A stretch of 64,000 bases of DNA from an uncultured Kiloniellaceae bacterium (GCA_947493695.1 CANLSF010000001.1:310001-374000); one strand, 5' to 3'; positions 8,943-18,849 are shown, numbered from the stretch's first letter. The notes: generated by a model from the letters alone, not told the origin. Made by a program: numbers and translations.

Positions 8943-10286
8943 TTAGACCTCGTAGGGGCCCAATTCACCGCCGAAGATGCTGGCGTCGTACTCGACCTGA
9001 CTGCGCGGCACTTCCTGCACCACTTCGAGAAGATCGAACTGACTGGTTGGATTGTCGTTGCCCTTCACGACCAGCACATCCTTGAAGCACTGGTGATCTT
9101 CAGCACGATACAGCGTCTTGCCGTTGCCCATACCGTCGAACTCGAAGCCTTCGAGTGCCTTGATGACTTCCGGCGGATAGAACGTACCGGCCATCTGACA
9201 GGCATTGGCATAGAGCAGGGTCTGGACATAGCAGGTGTGCGCGGCCTGCGACGGCGGGAAGCCGTATTCCTGACCGAAGGACTTGACGAAAGCCTGAGAG
9301 CCCGCGTCCTGCAACGACCAGTTCCAGTTCGTGGTACCAAAGATGCCTTTGATGTTTTCGCCGGCCCCCTGCGCCATGAGGCGGGAGTACAGCGGAACAA
9401 CGATCTGGAAGTCCTTGCCGTTGACCTGCTTGTCGCGCAGGCCGAACTGAACCGCCTGGGTCAAGGAGTTGATCATGTCCTTGCCGTAGTGGTTCAGGAT
9501 CAGCACGTCGGCACCGGAGTTCAGAACCGGTGTGATGTACTGCGAGAAGTCACCGGCGCCCAGTGGAGTCTTGACCGCATTGGCGGTCTGCCAGCCGAGG
9601 CCTTCGGTGGTGTTCTTGATCGACTCTTCCTGGGTCCAGCCCCAGGTGTAGTCTGCAGTCAGATGATAAGCCCGGCGTTCCTTGCCCATCTCAGATTCGA
9701 GCACTGGGCCCAGTGCGGCACCCGACATATAGGCATTGAAGAAGTGGCGGAAACCATAGCGCCGCTTGTCCTTACCAGTGGTGTCGTTGGAGTGCGTCAG
9801 GCCGTTCATGAAGACGATGCCCATCTCCTGCGCCAGCGACTGCTGCGCAATGGCAACGCCGGAAGACGAACCGCCGGAGTACATGATGACACCGTCTTTT
9901 TCGATCATACGCTTTGCGGATGCACGTGCAGCGTCCGACTTGGTCTGCGTATCACCTGTGACGTAAACCACTTTCTTGCCCAGGACACCGTCGCCCTTAA
10001 GCGCAAGTGGCTGCATGGTGTTCAGCAGTCCGCCGTCACCCTCACCGTTGATGTGCTTGACGGCCAGTTGGTACGCACGAAGCTCGTCGGCGCCTTCATC
10101 GGCATAAGCGCCGGTCTGCGGCACGTTAAATCCGAAAGTAACTGTACCCCCGTCGCCCGGATTGTTCCGGAAGTCGGCACCAAATACATTGCGCATGAAG
10201 AAGGTCGGGGCTGCCAGACCGGCGGCCAATGCCGTTCCGCCCTTCAGTACGCCGCGCCGACTCACACCTTTTTTGATCTCGTCCAT
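8943..10286 (-). CDS. Tat-exported ABC transporter substrate-binding protein (Liv/urea/amide type)
   Basis: The ATG at 10286 is preferred because a GGGAG ribosome-binding site lies 6 nt upstream; an ATG at 10331 lacks one. The roughly 447-residue protein begins with a twin-arginine signal (SRRGVLKGGTALAAGLAAP), then a periplasmic-binding-protein type 1 fold (VTFGFNVPQTGAYADEG; GGSSSGVAIAQQSLAQE). It delivers the ligand to LivHM. The family includes receptors for branched-chain amino acids, urea, amides and aromatics, and the ligand is not evident here. It heads the five-gene operon and diverges from the PccR/ScfR-like regulator. Confidence 0.9.
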   Translation of the reverse strand: MDEIKKGVSRRGVLKGGTALAAGLAAPTFFMRNVFGADFRNNPGDGGTVTFGFNVPQTGAYADEGADELRAYQLAVKHINGEGDGGLLNTMQPLALKGDGVLGKKVVYVTGDTQTKSDAARASAKRMIEKDGVIMYSGGSSSGVAIAQQSLAQEMGIVFMNGLTHSNDTTGKDKRRYGFRHFFNAYMSGAALGPVLESEMGKERRAYHLTADYTWGWTQEESIKNTTEGLGWQTANAVKTPLGAGDFSQYITPVLNSGADVLILNHYGKDMINSLTQAVQFGLRDKQVNGKDFQIVVPLYSRLMAQGAGENIKGIFGTTNWNWSLQDAGSQAFVKSFGQEYGFPPSQAAHTCYVQTLLYANACQMAGTFYPPEVIKALEGFEFDGMGNGKTLYRAEDHQCFKDVLVVKGNDNPTSQFDLLEVVQEVPRSQVEYDASIFGGELGPYEV

Positions 10287-10515
10287 AGTGTTCTCCCATA
10301 GTCGTCTTGTTTTGACGCTGAACGAAGCCATTCAGCGATCGCCAGCCGATGCACTTGGGGCATCTATGGATCATCATGAGTTAGAAAAGTCAAAACGACA
10401 ATAATATATTGATACTATTGAATTTTTTTGTAAAAATTTATAATATGTTGATGCAAGGTTTGTAAATTCTTTATCTTGCGCTGCACAAATATGAAAGAAT
10501 TGAGGCTGTTAGACC

Positions 10516-12084
10516 ATGGCGCGGGCCCCGATCGGATTGAAATTACGCGAACGCCGCAAGGCCCTGGGCGTCACCCAGACAGCCCTTGCGGCAAAGGTCG
10601 GCGTGTCGCCCTCATACCTCAACCTGATTGAAAGCGAGAAAAGGAACATTGGCGGCAGTCTGCTGATGCGTCTTGCCAGCGAGCTCGAGATCCAGTTGGA
10701 AGAACTGGATGGTGCGGCGGACCGGCGTCTGATCGACGACCTGGGTGAGATCGCGGCTTCCCCGACATTTCAGAACCTGAAAGTCTCTCCACAAAGCGCG
10801 AGCGAGCTGGTGGGCCGGCATCCGGAATGGGCCCGGGCATTGACGGTGCTTTATCGGACCTACATGGACCGGGATCAGACGGTGATCGCCCTGGCGGACC
10901 GGTTGAACCAGGATCCCTTTTTGGCAGCCGCCGTCCATCGCATGCTGACTAATGTATCTTCCATCCGCTCGGCGTCGGAAATTTTGGAGTCCGTCCCCGA
11001 CATTGAACCGGACCAGCGTGAACGCTTTCATAACATCCTGCTTACCGAAAGCGACCAACTCTCCAGTGTTGCGGAAGGTCTCGCCGCCTTTTTCGATAAG
11101 GGTGTTGCACCGACCAGGTCGATCTCACCGAACGAAGAAATCGACGATTTCCTGCAGGAGCACCAGAACTACTTCCCGGAACTGGAATCCGCCGCCGAGG
11201 TATTGGCGAGCAGTCTGCAGCTCAGGGAACAAGGTATTACAACCGCGCTCTCCGAGCTGATCGAGCAACGTTACGGTGTTACCATCACCTACGCCGCACC
11301 CGGATCGAAACCCCAAGCAAATCAGACCTCGCTGAAGGGCGTAGCGCATGACAAGAGAATGGTTCTGGCCGAAGCCTTGCCCGGCCCCACCCGCCGTTTT
11401 CTACTCGCACGCACAGCAGCAGAACTGGCGCTCGCCGAGACAATTGACGAGATCATTGAAAAAAGCAGCGTTCTGACCAGCGCAGAGGCCCGGCGCCGGG
11501 CGACGCGGGTGCTGACGTCCTACTGCGCCTCGGCCATGCTCCTGCCATACGACCGCTTTCTGGAACAGTCCATCAAGCTACGCTATGACATCGAACGTTT
11601 GCGCCACAGCTTCGATGTGAGCCTTGAGCAGGTCTGCCATCGACTCATCACTCTGCGCAAACCCGCCGCCGAAGGCATTCCCTTTGCCTTCATGCGTGTG
11701 GACCCTTCAGGCTACGTCTCCAAACGCTATGCCCTGCCAGGATTGCCAATCCCACGCTATGGTGGTGCCTGCCCGCTCTGGCCGGTTTATCGGGCGTTTC
11801 AGACTCCGGGAATGGTCAATTGCAATCTAGCGGCCTTTCCCAACAATGACCGTTTTCTCTTCGTCGCCTGCGCCGTGGAAAAGGGCGCCAGCGCCTATGG
11901 GCAACACCGTCCCCTCCTCTCCATCATGCTGGCATGTGAAGCCCTTTATGCGGATCAGACCGTCTACGGCGACACCCTGAGCACCGGCGCCAGAGACCAG
12001 GCGCTCGCCGTGGGACCGACCTGCCGCCTCTGCACACGCGAAGACTGCGGCCATCGTCAGGAAGATCTGATCGTCGCAACGTGA
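10516..12084 (+). CDS. PccR/ScfR-like short-chain acyl-CoA-responsive transcriptional regulator
   Basis: The 522-residue protein has an N-terminal XRE helix-turn-helix (residues 8-62; GVTQTALAAKVGVSPSYLNL). A middle region resembling the IrrE N-terminal-like domain follows, then a C-terminal domain with paired cysteines near the end (CRLCTREDCGHR). This layout is that of the RamB/ScfR/PccR family, which in alphaproteobacteria controls propionyl-CoA and other short-chain acyl metabolism. Upstream bases are very AT-rich and contain TTTGTAAA at 10459-10466, one mismatch from the TTTGCAAA motif reported for PccR, so autoregulation is possible. It diverges from the Liv-type operon. Confidence 0.87.
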   Translation: MARAPIGLKLRERRKALGVTQTALAAKVGVSPSYLNLIESEKRNIGGSLLMRLASELEIQLEELDGAADRRLIDDLGEIAASPTFQNLKVSPQSASELVGRHPEWARALTVLYRTYMDRDQTVIALADRLNQDPFLAAAVHRMLTNVSSIRSASEILESVPDIEPDQRERFHNILLTESDQLSSVAEGLAAFFDKGVAPTRSISPNEEIDDFLQEHQNYFPELESAAEVLASSLQLREQGITTALSELIEQRYGVTITYAAPGSKPQANQTSLKGVAHDKRMVLAEALPGPTRRFLLARTAAELALAETIDEIIEKSSVLTSAEARRRATRVLTSYCASAMLLPYDRFLEQSIKLRYDIERLRHSFDVSLEQVCHRLITLRKPAAEGIPFAFMRVDPSGYVSKRYALPGLPIPRYGGACPLWPVYRAFQTPGMVNCNLAAFPNNDRFLFVACAVEKGASAYGQHRPLLSIMLACEALYADQTVYGDTLSTGARDQALAVGPTCRLCTREDCGHRQEDLIVAT

Positions 12085-12225
12085 CCGCTATACCTGCGCT
12101 AATGCTGTTCCAGCTCGACCACGTTTTTTGGGGTCGCGCGCAGAACTCCGGCACAGCCATCGACTAAAAGCCCCCAACCGATCAAGATCATCGAAGTTCA
12201 CCGATCCTCAATCCAGCCCCCCCCA

Positions 12226-13173
12226 TTAACCCATATCACGCTCGACAACGCCGGTGAGACACCCGACGGCGCCGGCAGCTTTGCGGAGTTCGAACATGGG
12301 GGTTTCGATAACCTCGATACCAAGATCTTCATACCAATTGCGTGTAAGGTCATTGCCCCCGGGCATGAGGATCTTCCCCGGCCCCAGTGTGACGAAATTC
12401 AGCGCCCGGTTTGCCTGCGCGGCATCGACATCCGGAAGGAATTCCACCCGGAATCCCTTGTCGCGCAACAAAGTAACGGCGGCATGCGGCGTCCGGCGTG
12501 GCCAGGCAATTGCCAGATCCCGGTCGGCGATCCGCATCATGCCCATCAGATGCATCGTTCCGTAGGGCATATCGACGGCGGTCAGGTTAATCCCGATATC
12601 TCTGCAAAGCTGTTGTATCTGCTCTATCGCCGCCTGATTGGTCCGAAGCCCCCGCCCGATGATCGCATTCCCGGCGTCCAACCAGATAAGGTCCGCGCCT
12701 TCAAAGGTGGCGGAGCCTGTGAGGGTTCGAAGAAGCGGCACCCGCGCGGCTGCCAGGGCCTGTGCGGTCGCAACCTCCTCACCTGCCCGAACGGTCGAGG
12801 CGGGCCGCGCCAGAATGGCGCCCTGGGGAGTCATCACGAAAAGGTCCGCGCAGAACATCCGGTTCGGAGTCGGTGCTTCCACCGCCGGTGTGGTCAGAAC
12901 TTCGACCCCGGCATTTCTATAAGCCTCTGAGAGCTGATCATGCTCATCCTGCGCCCGTGCGAGATCCAGCGCCTCCAGCTGCTGCGCGGCGTTGAAGTCA
13001 TTGACCGCGATCTCACTTCCTGGCCTGCACAACAACACAGTTCGAAGCTGCCGCCACTCACTGTCGATCCCCCCGCGCCAGAGGGAACCGACCTCCTGGT
13101 CATGGCGTGCCGTGCGCTGCGACCAGCCGGAACCGCCGTAAGCGGCACTGTTGAAGCTTGAAGCGTCGGCCAA
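12226..13173 (-). CDS. Amidinotransferase/dimethylargininase-fold hydrolase
   Basis: This 315-residue protein belongs to the arginine deiminase/amidinotransferase superfamily of guanidine-modifying enzymes. Visible catalytic elements are the acidic motif FEGADLIWLDAGN, a His in YGTMHLMGMM and a C-terminal nucleophile Cys in AGAVGCLTG, with substrate-loop PTPNRMFCADLFV. It would hydrolyse a guanidino compound such as arginine or methylated arginines. The exact substrate is uncertain. The first 30 residues are not part of the fold. The gene stands alone, convergent with the PccR/ScfR-like gene. Confidence 0.85.
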   Translation of the reverse strand: MADASSFNSAAYGGSGWSQRTARHDQEVGSLWRGGIDSEWRQLRTVLLCRPGSEIAVNDFNAAQQLEALDLARAQDEHDQLSEAYRNAGVEVLTTPAVEAPTPNRMFCADLFVMTPQGAILARPASTVRAGEEVATAQALAAARVPLLRTLTGSATFEGADLIWLDAGNAIIGRGLRTNQAAIEQIQQLCRDIGINLTAVDMPYGTMHLMGMMRIADRDLAIAWPRRTPHAAVTLLRDKGFRVEFLPDVDAAQANRALNFVTLGPGKILMPGGNDLTRNWYEDLGIEVIETPMFELRKAAGAVGCLTGVVERDMG

Positions 13174-13471
13174 GTTCCTACTCCCGGTTTCTGCCCGATG
13201 TGAGCTGAGTGAATACCCAGACTTCCATGTCTACAGCCTGTTAACCCGGGTGTGGAGGTTTTTCATAAAACGCTATCTCTATCGATTGCTCGGGCCACCG
13301 CATCAGGCGTTCGGTGGAACCTCACTTTAAGCATCACCCGAATCTCGACCGATCCTGGATCAGGTCCAGGGTCGATGCAGAGAGATGTTTCTATTGTCCG
13401 TCTGACGCAATAGACTGAAAGAAAGGTCGCAAAGGCCTGCTAAAAAAATAAAGGGGATCTGGGGAAACGCC

Positions 13472-13840
13472 GTGGCCACCAAGGTATTGATAGCCGAAGA
13501 CGAAAAGAACATTGTCGAATCGCTGAGCTTTATTCTGAAGCGCGAAGGCTATGAAGTTTCAGCGATTTTTGACGGTGGTCAGGTACTGGAGTCTCTGACC
13601 TCGAGTCCCCCGGATATCGTGATTCTCGACGTCATGCTGCCGCAGACCAATGGCTTCGAAATCCTGAAACAACTGCGTGGCACACCGCAGATTGCGGCCC
13701 TGCCGGTGATCATCATCACGGCCAAGGGCCAGGCCCAGGACCGCGCCACCGCGACCAATCTCGGCGCCGACGTCTTCATGAGTAAACCCTTCTCCAACAA
13801 AGACATCGTGGCCGAGGTCAAGCGCCTCACGTCAGTTTAG
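13472..13840 (+). CDS. Single-domain response regulator (CheY-like receiver)
   Basis: The 122-residue receiver starts at a GTG and has the acidic pair EDE at residues 9-11, the phosphoacceptor Asp in VILDVMLP near residue 52, a Thr in IIITAKG and the Lys of SKPF near residue 107. There is no output domain, so it works by protein contact or as a phosphate relay. No histidine kinase gene is adjacent; the chemotaxis receptor at about 49 kb is distant. Confidence 0.92.
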   Translation: MATKVLIAEDEKNIVESLSFILKREGYEVSAIFDGGQVLESLTSSPPDIVILDVMLPQTNGFEILKQLRGTPQIAALPVIIITAKGQAQDRATATNLGADVFMSKPFSNKDIVAEVKRLTSV

Positions 13841-14076
13841 TATAGCTCTCTTCAGCGTCTTAAGTCGTGACGAAGGATGGCCCCGCCCCTCCCGGCTAAT
13901 CATAAGATACTACTGTTGCAGGCTGGCAAACTCAGTACTGTTGGAAAGCCCCCTTAGGACAGGGTCGCCCTGGAGTTCCCGGCTTATCCACCTCCAGGCC
14001 ACATTCTTCCATCATTTATTCCAAATCGCGGCAACCGGAACCTTTGCAAAAGTGCTGACAACGTTGTGCGGAAAAC

Positions 14077-14976
14077 CTAACGCAATCGGTGCGGCAGAGT
14101 CAGAACGCCTTTGCCATCGTTATTGCCAATGTTGATTAGATCCTCGAGCATATCGTCAATAGGATCTACTCCTTGAGCATCTTCTATCGTCATAGACCCG
14201 GTGGATTGCTCTGTTGCGCCTGGCTCACAGCGAACAACTATCGCCCTTGAACAAAAGTAGCCCTTTCCTTCCGGGTGCTTTCGCATAACCAGAGCACCGT
14301 TCTGGGTGCCATTGAATTTATGCCGGATAACCATAAAGAAAGGGTAGTTGTCATCGCCTTCGTTCCCCACAAAAAAGATGAATGCGCCGACTAGATAGAT
14401 CGCGCCTTCGATGTGTTCAACGTGATTGATTGTCGCTTTTTCCCGATCAACGACATTATATTCAATTGAGAACGATAAGTCGCTGTTTGCAATGTGTTGA
14501 ACGGTCAGATGTCCACGCGCGATATGAAGCTCTGAGTCGCTACAGTCGTTTTCATTGAAGGCATAGCGATATATGTACGCCCCGTCCTTGAAGTTCGCTG
14601 CGATCTTTTCCAACACAGTTTGGTTGGGGTTGGCAAATTTCCTTACCGGATTTTCAGTGTGTTCGGCGAGCACCGGTTCTTTGATGTCGAGGTCGGGAAA
14701 GAACGGAACGATCACATGTTTGAAGAAGGGGTCGGCTAACGTGAAGCCCCTACGCTGCGCGTGATAAGACTCTGAGCACTTTTTAAAGCCATTTGCTTTG
14801 ATGACATCATAAGCCGTCTGATTAAGACTGTTCCTGTTGCCTCTACGCACGTTTTTCAACGTATCCTCAGGCAGTTTCTTTCCATTGTCATACTTCAGAA
14901 AATCAGTGAATTTTGTTCCCTGACAATGGTGCAGATACTCGACAATCTGCACAAGAGTTAGCTGATCAAGATCCAT
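14077..14976 (-). CDS. Unrecognised protein, possible regulator of the adjacent divergent module
   Basis: I do not recognise this 299-residue protein. It has no signal peptide or membrane segment. The first 70 or so residues are helical and basic (VRRGNRNSLNQTAYDVIKAN), plausible for DNA or partner binding. The middle and C-terminal parts alternate beta-type stretches (ELHIARGHLTVQHI; AIYLVGAFIFFVGN; YPFFMVIRHKFNG), suggesting a barrel-like sensor fold. A purine-rich ribosome-binding site precedes the ATG. It diverges from the four-gene unknown operon across a 284-bp gap with inverted repeats, so a regulatory role is my inference only. Confidence 0.7.
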   Translation of the reverse strand: MDLDQLTLVQIVEYLHHCQGTKFTDFLKYDNGKKLPEDTLKNVRRGNRNSLNQTAYDVIKANGFKKCSESYHAQRRGFTLADPFFKHVIVPFFPDLDIKEPVLAEHTENPVRKFANPNQTVLEKIAANFKDGAYIYRYAFNENDCSDSELHIARGHLTVQHIANSDLSFSIEYNVVDREKATINHVEHIEGAIYLVGAFIFFVGNEGDDNYPFFMVIRHKFNGTQNGALVMRKHPEGKGYFCSRAIVVRCEPGATEQSTGSMTIEDAQGVDPIDDMLEDLINIGNNDGKGVLTLPHRLR

Positions 14977-15075
14977 TTACGCCATCCCCCAAATACTTGC
15001 CTATCAGTTGCCTCGCATGAAGGGCGAGACTGTTTGCTGATACCCCGTGACACACGAAGATACGCGTAAATACCC

Positions 15076-15151
15076 TGTTTTACACACAATCGCGAGTCAA
15101 CCGCCGTTTCGGTTGATAAAAGCATCAAGACAGGTATTCGCGTGTAAAACA
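15076..15151. promoter_or_regulatory. Nested inverted repeats in the divergent promoter region
   Basis: TGTTTTACAC at 15076-15085 has its exact reverse complement at 15142-15151. Nested between them is a perfect 7-bp hairpin with a 6-nt loop at 15097-15116 (TCAACCG and CGGTTGA). The region lies between the divergent starts at 14976 and 15261 and could be an operator pair or a small structured RNA. Confidence 0.5.
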
Positions 15152-15260
15152 CGGGCGATTTTTTCCCCCGTTACCTGCTTTTTTAAACTTTAATACTTTA
15201 TTAACCAAACAAGCGCGAAGGAGCCAAAACGCGCGTCAATAAATTCAGAGGAGGAAACAA

Positions 15261-16685
15261 ATGAAGCTCAGGCCAAGGAAATCTCCAGTGCTATCTGACT
15301 GGGCATCGCATGATTCTCTGTACCTGAATCTGGACGTTCCAAGATTGGTGGCAAAGGAACTTGCCAAGGTTTTAGTGAGCGGTAATACGCTGTCTGAAAA
15401 CCCCGAACTGAATGAAGTTTTCAAGACTGTTCGCGGCGCAGCAGCCGATTTCCGTGCTACGACTGATCAGAAGCTGGCAGAAGATACACGCCAGCCCGTT
15501 AGCGACCTCGACAAGGTCCTCATCCGCATCGCTGATGTTCGAGATATCGGGCAGGGCGGCCTACTAGATTTTAGTGCGGCCACCAGTTACTGGGTTGGTA
15601 GCATGGAAGCGGCTGCGTCTCGCTTTGAACAGACGCGTGATCTCTTCCGCATTCATGAGTATCAGTATGGTTCCAATTTGTCGGCTGGTAAAATCCGCCG
15701 GCGTGCCTGGCTCACGTCTCTTCTTTCCGGGGTGGCAGATGGGGCAATCCTCGCTGGATCTCTTATCTCAAGCGGCAATCTCCCCGGTGGAATCGCAGGC
15801 GGCATCGGACTTGGTGTCGCAGTAACCAGCGGAACAGTAATGCTCGGCGCCTCAGCCGGCAGGTCTCTGTCCTTCATTCGCGCCGCTCAAGATGACGGCT
15901 TTAAGAGCGCCCTTCATAAGACCGTCGTTGGAGCCTGCGGTGGGACAGCTGCTTCACTGGCTCTTGCCATGGGCGTTTTACGAGCGGGATGGGGTGGCCT
16001 TACGTCTCCAGGGTCTCTGGTGATATTCGTTGTCAACGGAATCGTCTTTACGCTCAATGCAAGCGCTTGGGCCAGTGTGGCAAAAGAAGATCCTGAACAC
16101 GAGCGGCTCTTAAAGGATCGAGAAACCGCCGAACAGCAGCTGAAAAGCCTGCCATCAGACGCCTACGTTGCATTGGACAAAATTCTCAATGCAGCTTTGG
16201 CCGATCTCGACCGGTTGGTTGAAGATATCAATGCTCTCTATGAACAAGCTCGGAAAGCTCGGCAGTTCCTCAAACTGCGCATTCCGCAATACCTGCGCGA
16301 ACGTGGACGCGCCCGGGCAATCGCCGAAGCTACCGTTGCCAGAGGTTTCAACGAAACTATCGCGCAATTGGAAGGACGGGCGTTGCTTCCTGAATACATG
16401 CAAAACCCTCCAGGCTTCGAGCGCGACTGGGCCGAACCATCGCCCATCGCTCTGGAGGATTATGAGGCGAGATTTGCGCTAATCGAAGAGGGAATCTCGA
16501 AAATGCAGCAGAGCGTGGCAAATATGAAGGACGAACTCCGCAAATCTCATGCAAGCAGTATCGAAAAAATTGACGCGGCGTTTGACGGCCTAACGCGTCA
16601 ACTCCGGATCAAGACGGTTTGCGCCAAGACACTGGCGTCTTCCGGTCAAGAGGAGTTCTTTTTTGTTAACGCGGGAGGACAGTAG
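15261..16685 (+). CDS. Unrecognised membrane protein with C-terminal coiled coil
   Basis: The 474-residue protein starts after a strong GGAGG site. It has a soluble helical N-terminus (1-145), four predicted membrane segments at about 150-171, 174-198, 220-241 and 250-274, separated by short basic or Gly-rich loops, and a long charged helical region from about 278 to the end, consistent with coiled coil. There is no signal peptide. The four-segment core is rich in Gly, Ala and Ser. It is the first gene of an operon with three genes for a vWA-like and two exported proteins, and its stop is 1 nt from the next start. I cannot assign a family. Confidence 0.8.
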   Translation: MKLRPRKSPVLSDWASHDSLYLNLDVPRLVAKELAKVLVSGNTLSENPELNEVFKTVRGAAADFRATTDQKLAEDTRQPVSDLDKVLIRIADVRDIGQGGLLDFSAATSYWVGSMEAAASRFEQTRDLFRIHEYQYGSNLSAGKIRRRAWLTSLLSGVADGAILAGSLISSGNLPGGIAGGIGLGVAVTSGTVMLGASAGRSLSFIRAAQDDGFKSALHKTVVGACGGTAASLALAMGVLRAGWGGLTSPGSLVIFVVNGIVFTLNASAWASVAKEDPEHERLLKDRETAEQQLKSLPSDAYVALDKILNAALADLDRLVEDINALYEQARKARQFLKLRIPQYLRERGRARAIAEATVARGFNETIAQLEGRALLPEYMQNPPGFERDWAEPSPIALEDYEARFALIEEGISKMQQSVANMKDELRKSHASSIEKIDAAFDGLTRQLRIKTVCAKTLASSGQEEFFFVNAGGQ

Positions 16686-16686
16686 C

Positions 16687-17559
16687 ATGGTTGATTTTCG
16701 ACACACATCAACGACTGCGATCAGTCGTTCCGGCAAGAAGCGCTCAGTGACTCCAACCGGTTTATCGAGACGAGAGTTGCTGCTTGCCGCATGCGCTTTT
16801 GTTGTACCGACGGTCACAATCACCGCCGTTTTTGGGTCCGACATTATCACCGATGCCGTTGAAAGCGTGATCCCCATCGGCCAGAAGACAATTCATATCT
16901 TGTTGACGGACCCAACAGACTTATTGGTCACAACCGCGCGTCAGAAAGCTGAGGTGCTGCGGATACTCAAAGAGGACCAGAAACGGCTCTATCGTCCTGG
17001 CGACCGGGTGCTTGTAGCGCGCCTGACAAAAACGCCCCATCGCCCGGATGAAGTAATTTTTGACGATGTAAGTCCGGGAAATGCTGACAGCGCGAATCCT
17101 GTCTTCGAAACGGCAAGCGAGCTGGAAAGAGCCTGGAGTAAGTTTGCGCCTGGATTTTATGCGGCTATCGAATCCGGACTCGACCCGATGAAACATCCCG
17201 AGCAGACACCTTTGTTCGAAGCCATCGAAGACCTCCACAGTTATGCCCTCCGTCAGATCGGGCCAGACGACAGGGTTCGCGTCTGCATAGTAAGCGACCT
17301 TCTCGTCCATGTTGATGGTGGATTGTCGATGTACCTATCGCCCGGTCACCGGCAACACCCATTGAGTCTCCACGGAAAGGCCAGCCTGGAGCGAAAAAAA
17401 ATGCCGAATACGAGGGTTGAATTTCTTGCCATCGAGCGTCGAGGGCTTCGCTCGCGGATGGGTCAAGACATGTTTGTGGCCCAAAGGGAAATTTCAGACT
17501 GGATGATGGAGTACTTTGAAGAGAGAACGCAAAACACGGTTGGAGTTACATGGCTATAG
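16687..17559 (+). CDS. Membrane-anchored vWA-like protein of unknown function
   Basis: The ATG at 16687 is preferred to an upstream TTG because GGGAGGA lies 7 nt before it. The roughly 290-residue product has a basic N-terminus and one hydrophobic segment near 32-52. That segment opens with SRRELLLAAC, which resembles a twin-arginine motif and even a lipobox, though the spacing is short for both. The rest has strand patterns like a von Willebrand A fold (KTIHILLTDPTDL; PLFEAIEDLHSYAL; VRVCIVSDLLVHVDGG). The canonical DxSxS is not intact. It is likely anchored with its domain in the periplasm. Confidence 0.75.
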   Translation: MVDFRHTSTTAISRSGKKRSVTPTGLSRRELLLAACAFVVPTVTITAVFGSDIITDAVESVIPIGQKTIHILLTDPTDLLVTTARQKAEVLRILKEDQKRLYRPGDRVLVARLTKTPHRPDEVIFDDVSPGNADSANPVFETASELERAWSKFAPGFYAAIESGLDPMKHPEQTPLFEAIEDLHSYALRQIGPDDRVRVCIVSDLLVHVDGGLSMYLSPGHRQHPLSLHGKASLERKKMPNTRVEFLAIERRGLRSRMGQDMFVAQREISDWMMEYFEERTQNTVGVTWL

Positions 17560-17675
17560 CGTCGCCCCCTTGCGAGACCTCGGCAGCACTGGATTTACAC
17601 TTCAGGCGCACACATCGTCGAGGCTCCAGCAACAGGCCTCATACCTAAATCAGGAGTAGCACACAGGAGAAAACT

Positions 17676-18818
17676 ATGTCGGTGAGAACATTGGTTTTGA
17701 CAACTGGATTTGTGGCGCTCGCCACCCTGTCATCTCAGAGCCAAGCCAAAGACGTTTCGCTCTGCAATGGATCACCCGTCAAGGTCTTTACGGCGGTTGG
17801 TTTCAACAGCGGCCAGAAAGCCGTTACGAAAGGTTGGTATTCTCTCTCGCCGGGCAAGTGCCGGACATGGAGCTATTCAGGAACTGACTTCTATTACTAC
17901 GCGGAATCGCAGAGCCGCCTCGCTCGGTGGTTAAATGACGGATCTCCAATGAAGTGGGACGGCTGGCACCGGCGTTGTGTCAACTACGTAAATGCTTTCG
18001 AAAAATATGGCACCGGGAACTGCGACCAAGCACACCGGTTTTCCAAAGTGGTACTTCCGCACGATCAGAATCGCTTCACCCTTTACGAACAGAACCATAT
18101 TGGGGTGCAACTGCAACAAGTTCCCTCGCTACGTCGTTCATTGCTTGGGCGTATGGAATTCGAATCGATACTTCGTTCGAACAACAAACGAGAGGCACCC
18201 TTTCAGTTAGGCATAGGTATCGCGAATCACAGGCAGGGGGTTCGTATCGAAAAGGTCTACGCAGGCATGCCCGCCGAAACAGAAGGACTGGAAACCGGAG
18301 ACGTGATCTCTGCACTCAATGGCTATCGGATCAGAAACGTGAAAGACCTACACTGGATAATGGACAACGTTTCGCTGTTCCAGTCAGAACCTCTTCCAAT
18401 GTCGATCGTAAGAGATGGCCAAAAAGTTTCTGGTGCGATCTCACCGCTCTTTTACGAATTCAATCACAAAGACTACGACCCCAACGGTGGATTTGGAACG
18501 TTCCTGTGGTCCACTGTAAACGGCATAGCTTTTGGCTTTGGAAACGAACTGGGTTGCGGTGCAGCACACGGCTTAGCCGAAGGTATAAGCTCGCTGCTTC
18601 AAGACAGAGATTTCAAAACCAGTCAGACAGCAGACGAAGTCTCTGACTGCTCAAGCAGTCTCAACCGGGAGCTTGCGAAGAACGAGATCCTCTATGAGAA
18701 AGCGGCCACTGCCGGATTTTGGGCAAGCTTACTGGCTCCCGGAATTCCTGCCGGAAAGCTTCTCAAGGCAGGAAAAGGCGTACCTCTGGCAGCGAGGTCC
18801 AGGTTTGTTGCCCGCTAA
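17676..18818 (+). CDS. Secreted DUF1036-like plus PDZ-like protein
   Basis: A Sec signal peptide (cleavage after about residue 24, SSQSQA) leads a 380-residue protein. Residues 25-130 resemble DUF1036: an N-terminal Cys (VSLCNGSPVKVFTAVGF), aromatic-rich GWYSLSPGKCRTW, and further cysteines suggesting disulfides. Residues about 180-265 look like a PDZ domain (GVRIEKVYAGMPAETEGLETG followed by DVISALNGYRI). The C-terminal 110 residues contain a Gly-rich segment (GFGNELGCGAAHGLAEG) and end in a helical hydrophobic stretch. It may be a periplasmic scaffold. There is a 117-nt gap from the vWA-like gene and an AGGAG site. Confidence 0.78.
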   Translation: MSVRTLVLTTGFVALATLSSQSQAKDVSLCNGSPVKVFTAVGFNSGQKAVTKGWYSLSPGKCRTWSYSGTDFYYYAESQSRLARWLNDGSPMKWDGWHRRCVNYVNAFEKYGTGNCDQAHRFSKVVLPHDQNRFTLYEQNHIGVQLQQVPSLRRSLLGRMEFESILRSNNKREAPFQLGIGIANHRQGVRIEKVYAGMPAETEGLETGDVISALNGYRIRNVKDLHWIMDNVSLFQSEPLPMSIVRDGQKVSGAISPLFYEFNHKDYDPNGGFGTFLWSTVNGIAFGFGNELGCGAAHGLAEGISSLLQDRDFKTSQTADEVSDCSSSLNRELAKNEILYEKAATAGFWASLLAPGIPAGKLLKAGKGVPLAARSRFVAR

Positions 18819-18849
18819 CCCAAATATCATCAGCAAAAGGAGTCATAAT

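Noticed and set aside
8916-10301. Long open frame (461 codons) antisense to the Liv-type binding-protein gene
   Set aside because: Mirror of a GC-rich gene; no recognisable domain, and the opposite strand has a Tat signal, ribosome-binding site and family match.
14958-15152. 64-codon minus-strand frame upstream of the 299-residue protein
   Set aside because: It overlaps the inverted-repeat region and the start of the real gene, with no domain or ribosome-binding site.
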